This document shows positions 21,457 through 35,571 of a stretch of DNA of 64,000 nt, in pieces. Below the pieces are notes generated by a model. The model had not been told where the DNA came from. It did no database searches and saw only the letters and a program-made list of their open reading frames with translations. The position numbers were made by a program, and so were the translations under genes. The first letter of the stretch is position 1. Every line of letters starts with the position of its first letter. Source of the stretch: Cercospora beticola (Eukaryota; Ascomycota; Dothideomycetes; Mycosphaerellales; Mycosphaerellaceae); the NCBI RefSeq assembly GCF_033473495.1, contig NC_088936.1, positions 2,790,001 through 2,854,000 on the forward strand, read 5' to 3'.

Positions 21457-22890
21457 TCAGTAACCAGTGTAGGGCTGATCAGCAGCGCCACGCTTGTTTG
21501 CACTGCGAAGTTGCCTGTCAGAACAGAAGCGGTCGTTAGCACAAGTCTTCTATCCCCTCGCGCGTATACAAATCACGAACGCAGAGGAGAAGGCGCCTTA
21601 CAAGACGGAGGTTCGGAGGCAGGTTATGTGTATGTGCGCACTCACATTCCGGAACCCTCTCTCTGCGGAACAGCACCAGTGCGGTCCTTGGAGAGCTGGC
21701 CGGTAGTACCACGAGTGGCAGCTCCAGTCCTACGGCCCGGCTTCTCCTCAGCTTCGTCGGCCGCGTTCTGGTTGCCCTGGGCCTGAGCGATAGCCTGAGC
21801 GTTCTTCTGGTACTTGTACACAGTCCAGTCGAACACATAGTCGTACTGGAAGCCTTCGCGGACAAAAAGATCGCGGAAGATCTTGCGGAGGTAGGAGTAG
21901 TCGGGCTTGTCGTCGAAACGCAGGCTGCGGGTGTAGTTGAGGTAGATGGCGAACTCGTTGGGGAAGCCACGGCACAGGACCTCAGTCGGAGTGGTCATCT
22001 TCTTTTCCATAATGCGGTCGTACTTCTGCTTCTTGGTTGCCGCCTTCAGGCCTTGCCATGGGAGCGATCCGCGGCAGAAGTACAGCATGACGTAGCCGAG
22101 AGATTCCATGTCATCGCGACGAGATTGCTCTAGAAGATGGTTAGTAAGCGCATAGGCGAGAGGAGAGCTGGGTCTGGCTTACCGACACCCAGGTGGGTGT
22201 TGATCGAGGCATAACGAGCGGTACCAGTCAGGTTCTTGTTCTCTCTGTATGGGATGTGGAAGTGCGTCTTGGGGTCACGGTACTTCTTGGCCAGACCAAA
22301 ATCGATCACGTTGACCTGGTTGCCGCGCTTGCCGATGCCCATGAGGAAGTTGTCGGGCTTGATATCGCGGTGGATGAAGCTCTTTGCGTGGATGTACTCG
22401 ATGCGGGAGATGAGCTGATCGGCGAGGAGGAGGACGGTCTTGAGGGAGAACTTGCGGTTGCAGAAGTTGAAGAGATCCTCGAGAGAAGGTCCGAGGAGAT
22501 CGAGGACCATGGCGTTGTAGTCGCATTCCGTGCCGAACCATCTCACAAACGGAATACCAACACCACCCGCCAACGACTTGTACACGCGAGCTTCGTATTC
22601 CAACTGTGGGTGCTTCGCCTTGACCGACTCGAGCTTGATGGCAATCTCTTCGCCGGAAATGATATTGGTGCCTGGTCACGTCAGCACTCCCTCTTTGCGT
22701 GCAGCAGGCTTCATGATCGTCATACCCAGGTAGATGTCACCGAACGAGCCGCTACCGATCTTGCGACCGATTCTGTATTTGTTCCCCACGCGGAGATCCT
22801 GTCCTCGTGTCAACATGCATCCTCCAGACTGTTTTTTGAGACGCGGTCGTCGCAGGGGTGTGGTGAGGCTCGGCGTACCATTGTCGTCAT
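21457..22890 (-). CDS. Casein kinase 1 delta/epsilon-type (Hhp1-like)
   Basis: Ser/Thr kinase of the CK1 delta/epsilon group, acting in DNA-damage response, circadian and trafficking pathways. Five exons: 22879-22890 (only MTTM), 22726-22798, 22183-22671, 21646-22129 and 21457-21514. The first four join to [20 protein letters not shown] and a full kinase domain with the glycine loop GSGSFGDIY, Lys in EEIAIKLES, catalytic [10 protein letters not shown] and DFGLAKKY. The frame alone would stop at SGM, but that stop overlaps a perfect donor (GTGAGT). A branch site (GCTAAC) and TTCTGACAG acceptor then bring in a last exon encoding [18 protein letters not shown]. The Gln/Ala-rich tail precedes it. 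The spliced product is about 371 residues. Confidence 0.93.
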
Positions 22891-23375
22891 GTTGATTTAT
22901 GACCTCCGAAGAGGGGTTTGCAAGGTTTTGCGAGGGTCGACGGTCGGCGCTGCTCAGTATTTCTACCGAGAGCGAGCGGGGAGCGGTCGAAGTGGAGGTG
23001 GGACTGTGGTGGATGGTGTTAGTGGTAGTGGTGCAGGACGGCGGGCGAGAGTAAGAGGCTGAGGGCAGGGCAGGTTGGGCGGTGAGGGCCGAATCGCTGC
23101 TTGCTTGCCTAACCTTTGCGGGGCGAGCCTGGCTGAGGAGGCAGACAGGACGTCAATCGGGCGGCGGGAGCAGATCTGCAGAAGGCAGCCTCGCGAGCAC
23201 GCCTTTTTCCAAACGTCGTCGTGCGGTGCAAGCAAGCAAGCAGAGTCTCTAAGCAAGACGTGCTCGTGCGGGCGTGAAGAGGGCTGCTCGAGGGCTGATG
23301 TGCAAGCGAGTGAAGGTGGTGGATGGTCACGAGCCGGATAGCGACGAACAGTCCGCTGACCGCTTGTGGTGGGAG

Positions 23376-23397
23376 CAAGGCAAGGCAAGGCAAGGCA
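23376..23397. repeat. Simple repeat (CAAGG)n
   Basis: About four tandem copies of the pentamer CAAGG, non-coding, upstream of CK1. Confidence 0.8.
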
Positions 23398-23479
23398 GAG
23401 AGTGCAGTGTACGTACCGAGAGCAGCGCAGTGTCTCAGGCTAGCAGCAGGAGCCAGCCGTGGCGGCGGTGTTTGGCGGG

Positions 23480-23497
23480 CGAGCGAGCGAGCGAGCG
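23480..23497. repeat. Simple repeat (CGAG)n
   Basis: About four tandem copies of a CGAG tetramer in the CK1 upstream region. Confidence 0.8.
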
Positions 23498-25099
23498 GTG
23501 CAGATGCGAACCGCGGAAGGCGAGTGCGTGGGAGGGAGAAGCAAGAGTGCGGTAGCTGGGTCGAGAGCAAGTGGTTTGGCGCCGGGCGCGGGTCGACGCT
23601 CCAAGTAGTTAGCAGTCGAGCACAAACGAGCAGCCGCGTGCAGTGGTGAATGCAAGCGCACAATCAGGCCAAATCCGCTCCGAACAACAACGAGGCAGAA
23701 GAAACAAAGAGAGCACTTGGCATCCGTCGCGACGTCCGACTCGTTCAAATTGCCGTCAAATTGACTTCCTTTTGCTTCAGCAGCACCACTGACACGCGCG
23801 TCGCCTCGTCCAGACCGTCACACTTGCGCTGCCAATGCGGACGCGCTTTGGGCGTCAATGAAAGGGCAGCCATTTGCGACCTGCCAGCAACTTCCTTGTA
23901 CCGACACCCTCCAAGCAACGGCGATGCATGCTCGAGCCCGTCTAACTTTGGCACACGAGATTCAACCACCGACCTGCCGCGGCTACTGCGCATCTGCACT
24001 CCGGACATGCGCCCAAAAAACAACGCCTGCGCATCTCCGAGATCATCAGTATTGCCTCCCAGCGCCTTGGGCTCTCGTGCCTCTTCTGGAATGCTATGCT
24101 TTCCAATCTGCACAACGCCGCTTCAAACGGGGAAGCAACCAGCAAACCGTCCACCGTGCGTGGTCAGTGCCGCTCTCGCGATCTCACCCACCCCGGGCCA
24201 TGACTTGTCGACTTGTTGGATCGTCGTCACGGCTGCGCGGATCCTATCGTGAGCCCGCCATCGGGCAAAAAGGGCAATTAGTTAGCTGTGCCCAGCTTGC
24301 GACCTCACCTCATCATTCCGATGGCACGCGACTCGTGACAGCCCTTTCTCACGCGGGGAGCGTCATCCACTTCCGACTTGCACACCTCATCTCACATCGT
24401 CGCTGGCCGTACACGTAGCTGTGCAGTACCAAAGAGGTAGGCAATGTGCCGAGTTTTGTACCTCGTGGCTACTGGCAAAAAGCTATATGCCTCGCTCTCC
24501 GCAAGATCGTCAATGCTATCCAAACAGCGTGAAACAAGCAGTGAGATCCAGGCCCTTGGCTCCGTCGCACGACTACATGATCGACATATGCCATCGCACA
24601 AGCCACCGCTAACATTGATTTGGCAACAAGCGCGACCGCACGTCGCGGATGGCACCTCGTCACTACTGTTGCTCAAGGAAGGAATTGGACACTGATACAC
24701 TAAATGCAATACCGGACACCCGTAGAAGATGCCATATATTGATCATTATGATATATCTACGAGAGCAGGACTATGCCCTACTTACCGCCGACACATCCGA
24801 CTATCTGCAGGGCTGTTTGACAGCTGCACGAGCCGCACGCGAACTGATGCTTCATATGTAGGATATCGGAACGGCATGCATAATCTGGCACATGAGACTT
24901 CTGTGGCACCCGCGGATCGCCTTCGACAGGAATGTATGACGAAAGCCAGATTGTTGTCCACAAGGCTGACTGTGAACGTAGCAAAGTATCAGAGAGTACG
25001 GATGTTTGAAAGAAAGATCCAGTATCGATGGGGACCCAGGAACATATCGAGTCTCGGTGACTTTGACCTCTGAAGCACTACAAGTCTATCACAACTCCT

Positions 25100-26704
25100 T
25101 CACAATGCATCACAGACTGGACCGGGACGGAATCGCAGACGAGGAGATGAAGACGGGAAGGAGGAGCATGTGGAAACGATTTCTCCCGAAGTGATCAGAT
25201 CAGCCATCATCCACTCATCTAGGTAGATATCCTCAATACTACATCGATCCTCCGGTCTCCACTGCAGCGTCTTTCTCATCAAATTCAGGAATTGTGCTTT
25301 CTCTTCACCTTGCAGTCTCTGTTCTGCAGCCTCCAAAGTCATGTCTTCGGGGATCTCGATGCCGCCTTTCCAGTGGCCTGTTCGAGATGTGTTAGACACA
25401 ACGAACTGTTGAGTGAGCTCGACGTGCAGAGCTTGGACATACCTTTCTGATCAAAGTACATTGCACTATGGTCTGAGCGCTCCAAGAAACCTGTAGGCGG
25501 CGGACCCATCATGGCAATCATTTGTGCGAGGTGATGGGCTTCAGAGTATCTTCCATCAGGTCCTTTTGCAGCGAAAAGTCGTGTGGGTTCGAGGAGGTCC
25601 CAGAGCTAGGATGCAAAGAAGTCATTATTATCGTCCTCTTCAGGTTGCTGATTGAGCTGATTGAGAGGAACAAACATACCATCATCCCAAAGCCCCATAT
25701 GTCCACTTCATAACTCCACGGCATTCCTAGTATGACCTCTGGAGCTCTGTATAGATCTGGCATGATGAGATCTTTGTTTGACTGATGCTCTGATGTTGCG
25801 AATCTTGCTTCACTCAAGTCGCATAGTAGCGGAGGTCCTTTAGTCAGCGGCATGGGATGCGAGACGTAGACGATTCGACCACAAGGCAATTCTTTCTGCG
25901 GAAAAGGCGCTTCTTTCTCATCGCGTTCAAACCTTTCGAAAGCAGAATTATCGAGGACACCGAGGAGAATATTCTTAGGTTGAATGTCTACACACGCAGT
26001 GACAATCAGCTGCGGCAAGTGGTTGGAAGGGAAAGAAACGAACCCGTGTGAATCACTCCCACCTCAGAGTGGAGAAAATGTAACCCGCGAAGGATACTGC
26101 GAAGACTCTGACGAAGTAAATCCGGTTCGAAAGTCTGATTAGGCAATAGATCTCGTAATTCTTCGAGGTTCAATCCAGCTGTTTCGTGGACGAGACAAAT
26201 GTGATTTCCGTGAGGTCCTTCCAGTTCGAAGTGATCGCGCAGTGCACGTACGTACTTGCGGCCTTCGTGCGAAGATTCTTTGAGATTGTTGATGTATTTG
26301 TAAACTGGTAGTTCTCGATGGCTCTTGGAGTTGTTGTTGGTGTGAATCTTGAGGGCGACGTAAACAGACGAGCCTTGTGATTTGAGGTCACGACAGAGCC
26401 AGACGGTTGATGTTGAGCCGTAGCCCAGCTTGCCGATAATGTGGTAGCGGTCTCGGAGTAGGTCGCCGATGCGAACGGCATAGTAATGGGAAGGATTGTA
26501 ACCGGGAAGGGTCTCCTCTTCTATAATCACGGAATGGTCTAGTTTGAGAGGCGATGATGTATGTGCTCTTCTAATGGTCGTGGGTCGTTGATGATGGGAT
26601 CGATGGCAGTGGAGATAGCCACAATGCGTTGAGGAGTAGGTCAGTGTTCTCATGCAGAGGGCGCCATGCTGCAAGGCAGTCCGTCGAATGGAAGAGATGA
26701 ACAT
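25100..26704 (-). CDS. SRPK-like protein kinase
   Basis: Fungal kinase of the SR-protein-kinase type. Four exons join in frame: 26044-26704, 25680-25987, 25443-25605 and 25100-25377 (introns 56, 74 and 65 nt), giving 469 residues. Residues 1-75 form a basic, Ser/Thr/His-rich leader that could be a mitochondrial presequence. The kinase core has the glycine loop GKLGYGSTSTVW, Lys in VALKIHT and the catalytic loop HTDIQPKNIL, which the splice restores. The metal-binding motif is DLSEAR in place of DFG; SRPKs themselves use DLG. RAPEVILG and DIWGFGMM follow. The typical spacer insert of SRPKs is short. Catalytic Asp and Asn are present, so activity is likely; substrate unknown. Confidence 0.85.
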
Positions 26705-27438
26705 CCTGATATTTCATATCAATAAACCATCAACAGCGCTACCGGCCACATGCCAGAGTTTGCAGGCCGCAGTCAATGTGAATTGATGTTAGTCTGCAGA
26801 GGAAGAACAGAATGTCGAATGGATATCGCGGCGCGTCCCGCCTCTAGAGTCGCCAGTTTCATCATGCACGCGTTGACTAGAAGCCGGGGAAGTCGTCGAG
26901 GCCAGCACGGACAGAGATGAAGCAGATTGAGGAGTAAATCTCCTGCCATGTCGCTGCAGGAAAGGCACGCTAACATTTTGCACCACTTCGCATGAGTTGA
27001 CGATGCAATGTCTGAGGATAAAGCACCGAAAGATGGGGCGCAGCAACTGGTAACAGACCGGAGACACGGCGCGAGCGAAGCGAGCTTGTTCTGCTGAATT
27101 TGTTCCGTAACGCAAGCCGCCTGTGCAGTTGCACACATATCCGCGAAGCGTGGTGTGTTGTCGCTTCTCCAGACACACAAGTCCGACTTTCGCCTTCAGC
27201 AAATCGCCCATTCGGAGATTCTGAGGTCGCCAGAGAGATATCCATGAAGCCCACGTTGCACAAAGAAAAGACTTCGTTTTCGTTCTCAACCGCAAAGCAC
27301 GAGGTTCGGGTATGTGGTAGTATATGTACACTCGCTTTTCCCCCGTCTATCGCAGCGCGCAGACCATTCCAGTCATACTGTAATGTCTTCTATTGTCCCT
27401 CGCTCGTGCCATTGCAGTCATGCCGCCCATTCAGAAGC
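26705..27438. other. Intergenic, kinase promoter and ATP18 3' region
   Basis: Codirectional spacer of 734 bp. Frames of up to 180 codons exist, but the translations are Cys-, Ser- and Arg-rich without motif, and several overlap in different frames. Nothing supported. Confidence 0.4.
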
Positions 27439-27883
27439 TTAGTGGTCCTTCTTGATGTTCTTTGCTGGGTTCCTTGGGTCGTTCTTGTACTCATCGGCTG
27501 TGTGAGGGCAATTGTTAGTCGAAGTAGACTTGGGACGGCAGCCAAAAAGCCATGGGGTCATCGTTGAGCCAGGGTCGTGGACGTACTGTTTGCAAGGACG
27601 GTCGCAAAGGAGTTGATGCCGTATGCAATGATCAAGCCTGCGCGGGGATGTCAGCTCTTCTGTCTGCCTTTCTATCTCCCCAAACCTCTCCCCCAGCTCC
27701 ACAATGCCATCTCCTCCACCTCCAGCATATCATAATGTTGTCCTGACGTACCGGCAGTGTAGAAAGGCCACATCGGCTTTGCTATTCATGTCGTCAGTCC
27801 TGTCCGCTGCAGCTCCCGGGCGCAGGCATTGAGGATTCCATACCGACGGGCGCGGGGAACTTCTTTCCGAGGAGACCGGCCAT
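27439..27883 (-). CDS. ATP18: ATP synthase subunit i/j (Atp18)
   Basis: Small membrane subunit of mitochondrial F1Fo-ATP synthase that supports dimer formation. The gene is only 59 codons but split into four exons: 27844-27883, 27752-27781, 27587-27637 and 27439-27497. Joined, it begins MAGLLGKKFPAPVAKPMWPF, continues with one hydrophobic segment (YTAGLIIAYGINSFATVLAN) and ends TDEYKNDPRNPAKNIKKDH. The FPAP-K-WPF start and the DPRNP motif near the C-terminus are the family hallmarks also present in yeast Atp18. Every junction has GT...AG ends and keeps frame. No single open frame spans the gene, so simple ORF searches miss it. Confidence 0.9.
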
Positions 27884-28509
27884 TGTGACGAGTGCGCGGT
27901 GTGATGTGGGTTGGTGAGGTTGCTGGCGGGTGCTCTTCAATGCTGCTCCTCGTCGAAGTCGCTGCTGCTCGGCAAGACTCGCGAGGTTTCCGATGAGTAC
28001 ACGTGACTGATGCCTCAGGCGTCACTCCAGCCACAAAGTGATAGCTACGCCACGACTCACTCGACTTGCACAGGAACAACAACACTCCCCAAAACCGGAC
28101 CATACGCAAGCGCTGCGCGATGCGGCAACACGCTTCCTTCGTCGCCTTTAGTCGCACTGTATCATCATCACCGCCCGCCATGGCACTCAATGCGGTCCGC
28201 AGCCAATGAGCGGGCGCGTTGAGGTGTTCCCAGCCTTCCCCGCCACCAAGCTGCTGAGCTGGTTTGCCCGCCATCTCATACCACTCTTTGCTGCGGCACG
28301 TCGGTAGGGTACATAGCGCAAGTATTGCAACGAAGACGTTCCAACAGCTGCACGTTTATCCGAACTGCCCGTCCCATCGGCCCCGTTCGCTTTCTTATCG
28401 CACGTGTGCAATCGTCCAACGATCATACCGACTGCCTGCCCGCTGCTCGTCTGATCGTTGTTGACGACATACATAATATGCACAGCCCACACTCACTATA
28501 GCCCCTCCA
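27884..28509. promoter_or_regulatory. ATP18/membrane-protein divergent promoter
   Basis: 626 bp between divergent start codons. No TATA box or repeat is obvious. Confidence 0.45.
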
Positions 28510-31463
28510 ATGTCGAACACTCTCCGCACGCCGGAGCACGACGCCTTCTTCCTCCGCCAGACCAACGGTAAGTGGAACACCATGGGGGACAACGCATCCA
28601 TGCTGCACGGCAACCGATGGACCAGGACTGACTCGTGCCTGACCAAATAACAGTCTCCAACCCATCCGTCATTCACAGTCGTCCCTCCCTCACCTCCGTC
28701 GCTGCCTCCGAAGACTACTACTCGCTATCCAACTCAGGCTCGTCTGGTCGATCCGTCGAGTCTGCCAATGCTCTGCACGCATCACGACAAACCATCACTC
28801 GCTTCCAAACACCACCCTCGCGATACCGAACCCCATCACAAAGCCAAACTCAATTAGCTGTTCAACCCCAGCATGCACCCGTCACCGAGGAAGAGGAGCA
28901 GCACCGGAAGACTCCGCTAAGAGGGGAAGGCCACAGACGGGCGAGCATCGAAGAGGCACCCGCAGCTCCTGCAGCTGCTGCAGCTTGTGGAGTCGTTGCA
29001 GGATCAAGTCAGCCTCATCCTCAAGGACAACTACGAAACGGTGGAATCAGAAGAAAGCCCGTGCCCAGCGCCGTTATGGAGGACACTCGATCGACCAAGA
29101 CGGCGAGTCGCATATCACCAACGCTTGCCCAAAGCTCAGCAGCACAAGCGATTAATCGAGAAAGAGACGCACCCACGCCAGGTGTTGACGATACACCCTA
29201 CATCCACTTCGCCCTCGATCAGCTTACCCGAGACGAAGAAGTTCGAGGCAGCCGACGATACCCTGGAGGTCCGGGCATCGAAGGCCAGTATCCCTACGAT
29301 GCTTCAACAGCCGCACATTGGCCTAATGCTTTGCAGCCCCAAAAGCAGCACCGCTATGAGGAAGTGCCGCAAGAGGAGAAGCAGGATCTGGAGCAGGACA
29401 TCGGTGTCCTACCTGCACCACGCAACTCCGATCGAACGAGCAAAGGATACTCACAAGTGGCCCAGCCGCAAGGACCGAACTTATTCATCCCAGTCAGTCA
29501 AGCAGAGTCGCGGCAACCGCCGTTGAACTTCATCCCAGGCATTCTGCGACCTCTGGCGCTTTCTGCATTTGTGCTAGCACTTCTGGCGTACCTGATCTGC
29601 CTGATCATCGCTGCGGCATGGAGCAGAGCCAATGGAGGCATGGGTCTGACGGAGTACGAAGGCTTCGCGGATGGGAAATACTTCGTGTTCCGATACTTGC
29701 CAACGATCCTCGGAATGGCCATCCTCATGTGGCTCTTTGAGATTGTCAAGGCCATCTACCGCATCGCTCCATTCATTGCAATGGCCTCTTCAGCTTCGCC
29801 ACCTTCTCGATTTGCAGGGGCAAAGTTGCCTCTGCAGCCCCGCAGTCTACTCCTGCCTTACTTTGGGCACTTCGGTGCCCGAATGCCCACCGTGGGAACG
29901 TTTCTACTCGTGGCTTGGTTGCAGAGCTTCACCATCCCGCTTCTGGCCAGTAGTTTCAACGTGCACCAGGATAGCTCCGCCTCATGGCATTGGATTGCCG
30001 TGCAGGGCGTGATCTGGGTCGTCATCGCGCTTTACATCTTGCTCCTCGTTTTGTCCATTGTGTTGATCTACGGCGTCACACGAACAACGACCAGCCTGAA
30101 GTGGGATCCTCGCAGTCTCGCGGATTTGATCGTCCTCCTTGAACGCAGCAACGCTCTGGATGGTGAAGGCGAGACCGTGCCTCAGATCGGCTACTTCCGT
30201 ACCTCGCATCGGCCCAACGACGTCTTCCATGCCTACGGCATTGCAGACAAGCCGGCTCGGAGCTACGAAGTGGAGGACGGTCGAATCCGCGAGAAACGGT
30301 ATTCCGAACCAGACATGGACCTCGAAGCCGGACGGCAGCCGCGTCAGTCCAAAGAAGCAATCCTCCGCGATCACCACAGCGAAGAAGACCACGCGACTGG
30401 CTCCCCACTTCCCTGGTTCTTGCAGCCATTCTTCGCGCTTCTCTGGCCGATCGTGGCCATCGTGCTTCTGCTCGCATTCTTGATCGTCTCCTACCTTCCC
30501 TCAACGGCGATCGACAACGGCTTCGATCCTCTGGTTCCGGCAGCAGTCGACACGCTCGGCTTCAGCGGCACGAACTTCCTCTACAGCTTCCTGCCTGCGC
30601 TGCTGGCTATGATCGCCTTCCTGGGGTGGCACGACATCGACCTTGCGTATCGCCGTCTTACGCCGTTTGAGAGCTTGACGTCCAGCACGCAATTTGCAGC
30701 CAAAAATACCACCTGGACCGGAGATTCGACTGGCAATACGGCCGAACGAACGCTGCTCACGTCTTACACCGCCGACCTTCCCGTCCTCACTAGCCTGAGT
30801 GCACTCTTCAATGGACACTATCGTATGGCATTCATCTCCGCCGTCACCCTACTCAGCGCCGCGATACCCATCTTGGCCGGTGGCGTCTTCTGGGCACAAT
30901 TTTACATCGCCCAACAGCGTGTTAGAATATCCGCTGACATGTCTGCTTACATCGCCCTCTCCGTCTTCGTCACAATCTACGCTCTGGCCTACCTCGCCAT
31001 CTGGCCCAGCTCCTCCCTCCGCCACAGCAATCTCCCCTCTCACCTCGACACTTTCGCTGGTATCAGAGACTGCCTCTCTCAAAGCCGCCTCCTCGACGAT
31101 TTTGCCTTCCGCAACCCTGTCAGCAAAATCGATCTGGTGACGAGATTGCTCTCGAGCTCGACACATCGCCAACGTAACAACATCCAACATCAGCAGCAAG
31201 ACTCTCACAACGAGAAGCTCCTTCCGCCCCGATCGCAGCTCTACTCTAGCCAAGCGGAGGCTGCAGCTGGGAGTAAAATCTCTTTGGCAGATTCCGTGAG
31301 AGGATTCGGACGGGCTAGACAGCAGGCTGAACAGAACCGAGACCTGTTGCCTGTCGCGGCTGACGCTCCTGTGGGAGGAGGACCAGCGAGATATGCTTAT
31401 GGAAGATTCGGCGGCAGAGATGGCAGGGAGTGCGTGGCGATTGATCGCGTCAGGAGGATTTGA
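28510..31463 (+). CDS. DUF3433-like multi-pass membrane protein
   Basis: Large fungal membrane protein of unknown function. Exon 1 (28510-28567) encodes MSNTLRTPEHDAFFLRQTN and joins across an 86-nt intron (GTAAGT...ATAACAG) to exon 2 (28654-31463), giving 955 residues. Residues 20-300 are a Ser/Pro/Gln/Glu-rich, disordered, presumably cytosolic tail. About eight hydrophobic segments follow, near residues 314, 366, 431, 464, 606, 660, 743 and 783. Two blocks resemble each other, FRYLPTILGMAILMWLFEI and YSFLPALLAMIAFLGWHDI, each followed by a basic/aromatic turn and 'PF'. Such a duplicated module is typical of DUF3433 proteins. The C-terminal 150 residues are again disordered. No catalytic residues were recognised. 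Confidence 0.82.
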
Positions 31464-32437
31464 AGATGATGGGGATGAGAAACTCGATTGATGATTTTAC
31501 TTTTACTGCGATTTAGCGATGGCGCTTTCAGGGAGTTTGTTTGTTATGAGCATCGGGTTGATTGTTTCGCAGGAGAAACGGAGAAGTCATCGACGAAGAT
31601 GACACGAATGAAGAGACGGACGCATGGAAGAACGGGTATACGATTACGAGACATATGCATTGAGAGAACTGTATGAGAGACGAAGACGAAGCATGGACAG
31701 AAGCCTCTGCTCTGGAGGAGCGAGAATACTCGGACAAACCATCCAGATAGACAAAGCTGTAGCTGGTACATTCTAATTAATACTTAATCACTTGCACAAA
31801 GTTCTCCAGTCTTCACCGAGCAGCAACGATTTACTCAAGACAATTTCCTTCGTCACACGCATGCCCAAGACTCGCGACTGGTGCTTTGGGCCACGTTACA
31901 CTGCGTTCTTGCTGAACTTTCAACAAGGATCAGAGCTCGAAACGCAGGTGGAGGGACAAGATCGAGATTGAGCTTGCAGCAAGGGTCGGTGAAAATGACA
32001 ATGAATGTGAAGATGAAGGGCGAATGCGAGGGTGACAATCACAAGCTATCACAAGGAGGTATGATTCATGCGGCATATCAGGAATCACCAAGATGAGGCA
32101 CAGTCACGGTTACGAAGTGAGAGAGTGAGCTAGAACAAGTGTTGAGAACGATGTCTCAATTTTCTCGATACCAAATTCGATGTGAGTATCCTGACGCTCA
32201 TTTCATTGAGACATGCCGTTCAGCAATGTTGCTGAGGCCCTCGCGACTAATGCTACCAAGCGCGGTAGGGTGTCATCTCGCGGTACCTGCCACCTCATGT
32301 CTCTGTGCCCCTCTTGGTGCGAGTGCTCTGTGGCCCTCGACATGGAGCAGCGAATGATCGTTTGAATCGTGAAAGTGTGAAAGTACCTCCGCTCTTGTCG
32401 TGAAGTAACGAGTGGAAGTGTGTCAGCCGCCAGCAAT
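31464..32437. other. Convergent 3' intergenic
   Basis: Tail-to-tail spacer of about 1 kb, A/G-rich just after the membrane-protein stop and AT-richer near 31770-31790. No gene was recognised. Confidence 0.45.
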
Positions 32438-34377
<1,940 letters not shown>

Positions 34378-35571
34378 GACGACAGCCGAAGCTAGTCAGG
34401 CCTGAGTGCTTTCGTATGAGGAGGGGAGAGTCAAGGGAGAAACAGGGTCGCTCAGCTCGAGAGGCTGAATGCGAGGGGTGCGCGGTGGGTTTGCGAGTGG
34501 ATGTTGTGAAGCTGAGGAAGGGACTGGAGGGAAGAGTGCAATGATGGAGCTGGTGCTGATTGATAGAGTTGATGTGGGGGAGATGTCGGTATTGTCAAAG
34601 GAGGGAGTTGGGGAGTTGGAGGCGGCGGAATTTGGCACGGCCGTCACTGGAAAGTGCGTTAGTCAGGATTGAGTGGGGCAACAACGCACCAGCCAACTGA
34701 AGTCAGGCTGCAGTCAGGCAGGCAGGCACGAGTGAGCAGCAGCGAGCGGCGAGCGGAAGGCGCGGTGGGGAAGTAAAGCCCGCACAGCGAGAAGTGAAGA
34801 GGTCCAACGGCCAGGCACACCGCCTTTCCCAGTCACTTGCAAGGTCCGGGAGCTGTCAGAAGAAACACCATCGGCCGGAAGGACAAGAAAAGACACCGTC
34901 AGGGAGTCCAGCCGGCTGCCTTTTGAGGTCGCGTGTGCCAGCGCTATGTCGAGTGCCTCGGGTACAACAGTGTCTGCGCGCTCGATGTGCAGAACAGTGC
35001 TGAAGCGGCGGCACATCTGCGTGGAGGAGGAGCAGGGCCCGCGCGATGAGGAGGCCGCGGCCGTTGGCGCTTGACCGGCATTGGAAATCGATATCACCTG
35101 ACTGTGCCATGAGCTGGAGCGGCCGTGAGCCACCAGATGCAGCGCAGAAAGAGGACCCGAGCATGGATACACCCACATGGAGAAGCGGACCGTGATGGTA
35201 GAAACGCCGCGAAGCAGGTGGTCAGCCCCCGGAGAAGGGCGAGGGCCATAGCAGTTGGTATGGGGTGCATGTCCTCGTGGGCTGGATCCAGTGTACACTC
35301 TGTCCGTACAGGCGAATTCATGTTTAGCAGGTGCATATGCATGAGAGCGACACCTTTCGGCCGCTGGGCCCGATTGTCGAACATGTCCTCAAGCAATCAG
35401 CAGCATTGGACACCCGCATCGGCCGTTCAGGACTTGGTTCAAGGATAGTCGCCAATGCGTTGGCCAGGTCTGGAGCCATTGTCGATCACGTACAGCATCA
35501 AGCAGGCAGTAGAGGGTCTGCAGATCCAACTTCCAGTAATTGCAAATTGTGTAGGATGGTCGATGGCGGAC
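34378..35571. other. Intergenic, helicase promoter region
   Basis: About 1.2 kb upstream of the helicase. Just upstream (34400-34620) the plus strand is G-rich (CT-rich leader on the minus strand). Minus-strand frames further out are Ser/Arg-rich without motif. Confidence 0.4.

Larger units (their letters stand above)
22891..25099. other. Intergenic with CK1 leader and simple repeats
   Basis: About 2.2 kb upstream of CK1. The part next to CK1 (to about 23.7 kb) is pyrimidine-rich on the minus strand and could be a long 5' leader. It contains short tandem repeats at 23376-23397 and 23480-23497. The rest, up to the SRPK-like gene 3' end, shows only weak overlapping frames. Confidence 0.4.

Noticed and set aside
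23109..23663. Minus-strand frame upstream of CK1
   Set aside because: Low-complexity Ala/Leu/Arg/Ser composition caused by CT-rich and CGAG-repeat DNA, probably leader sequence.
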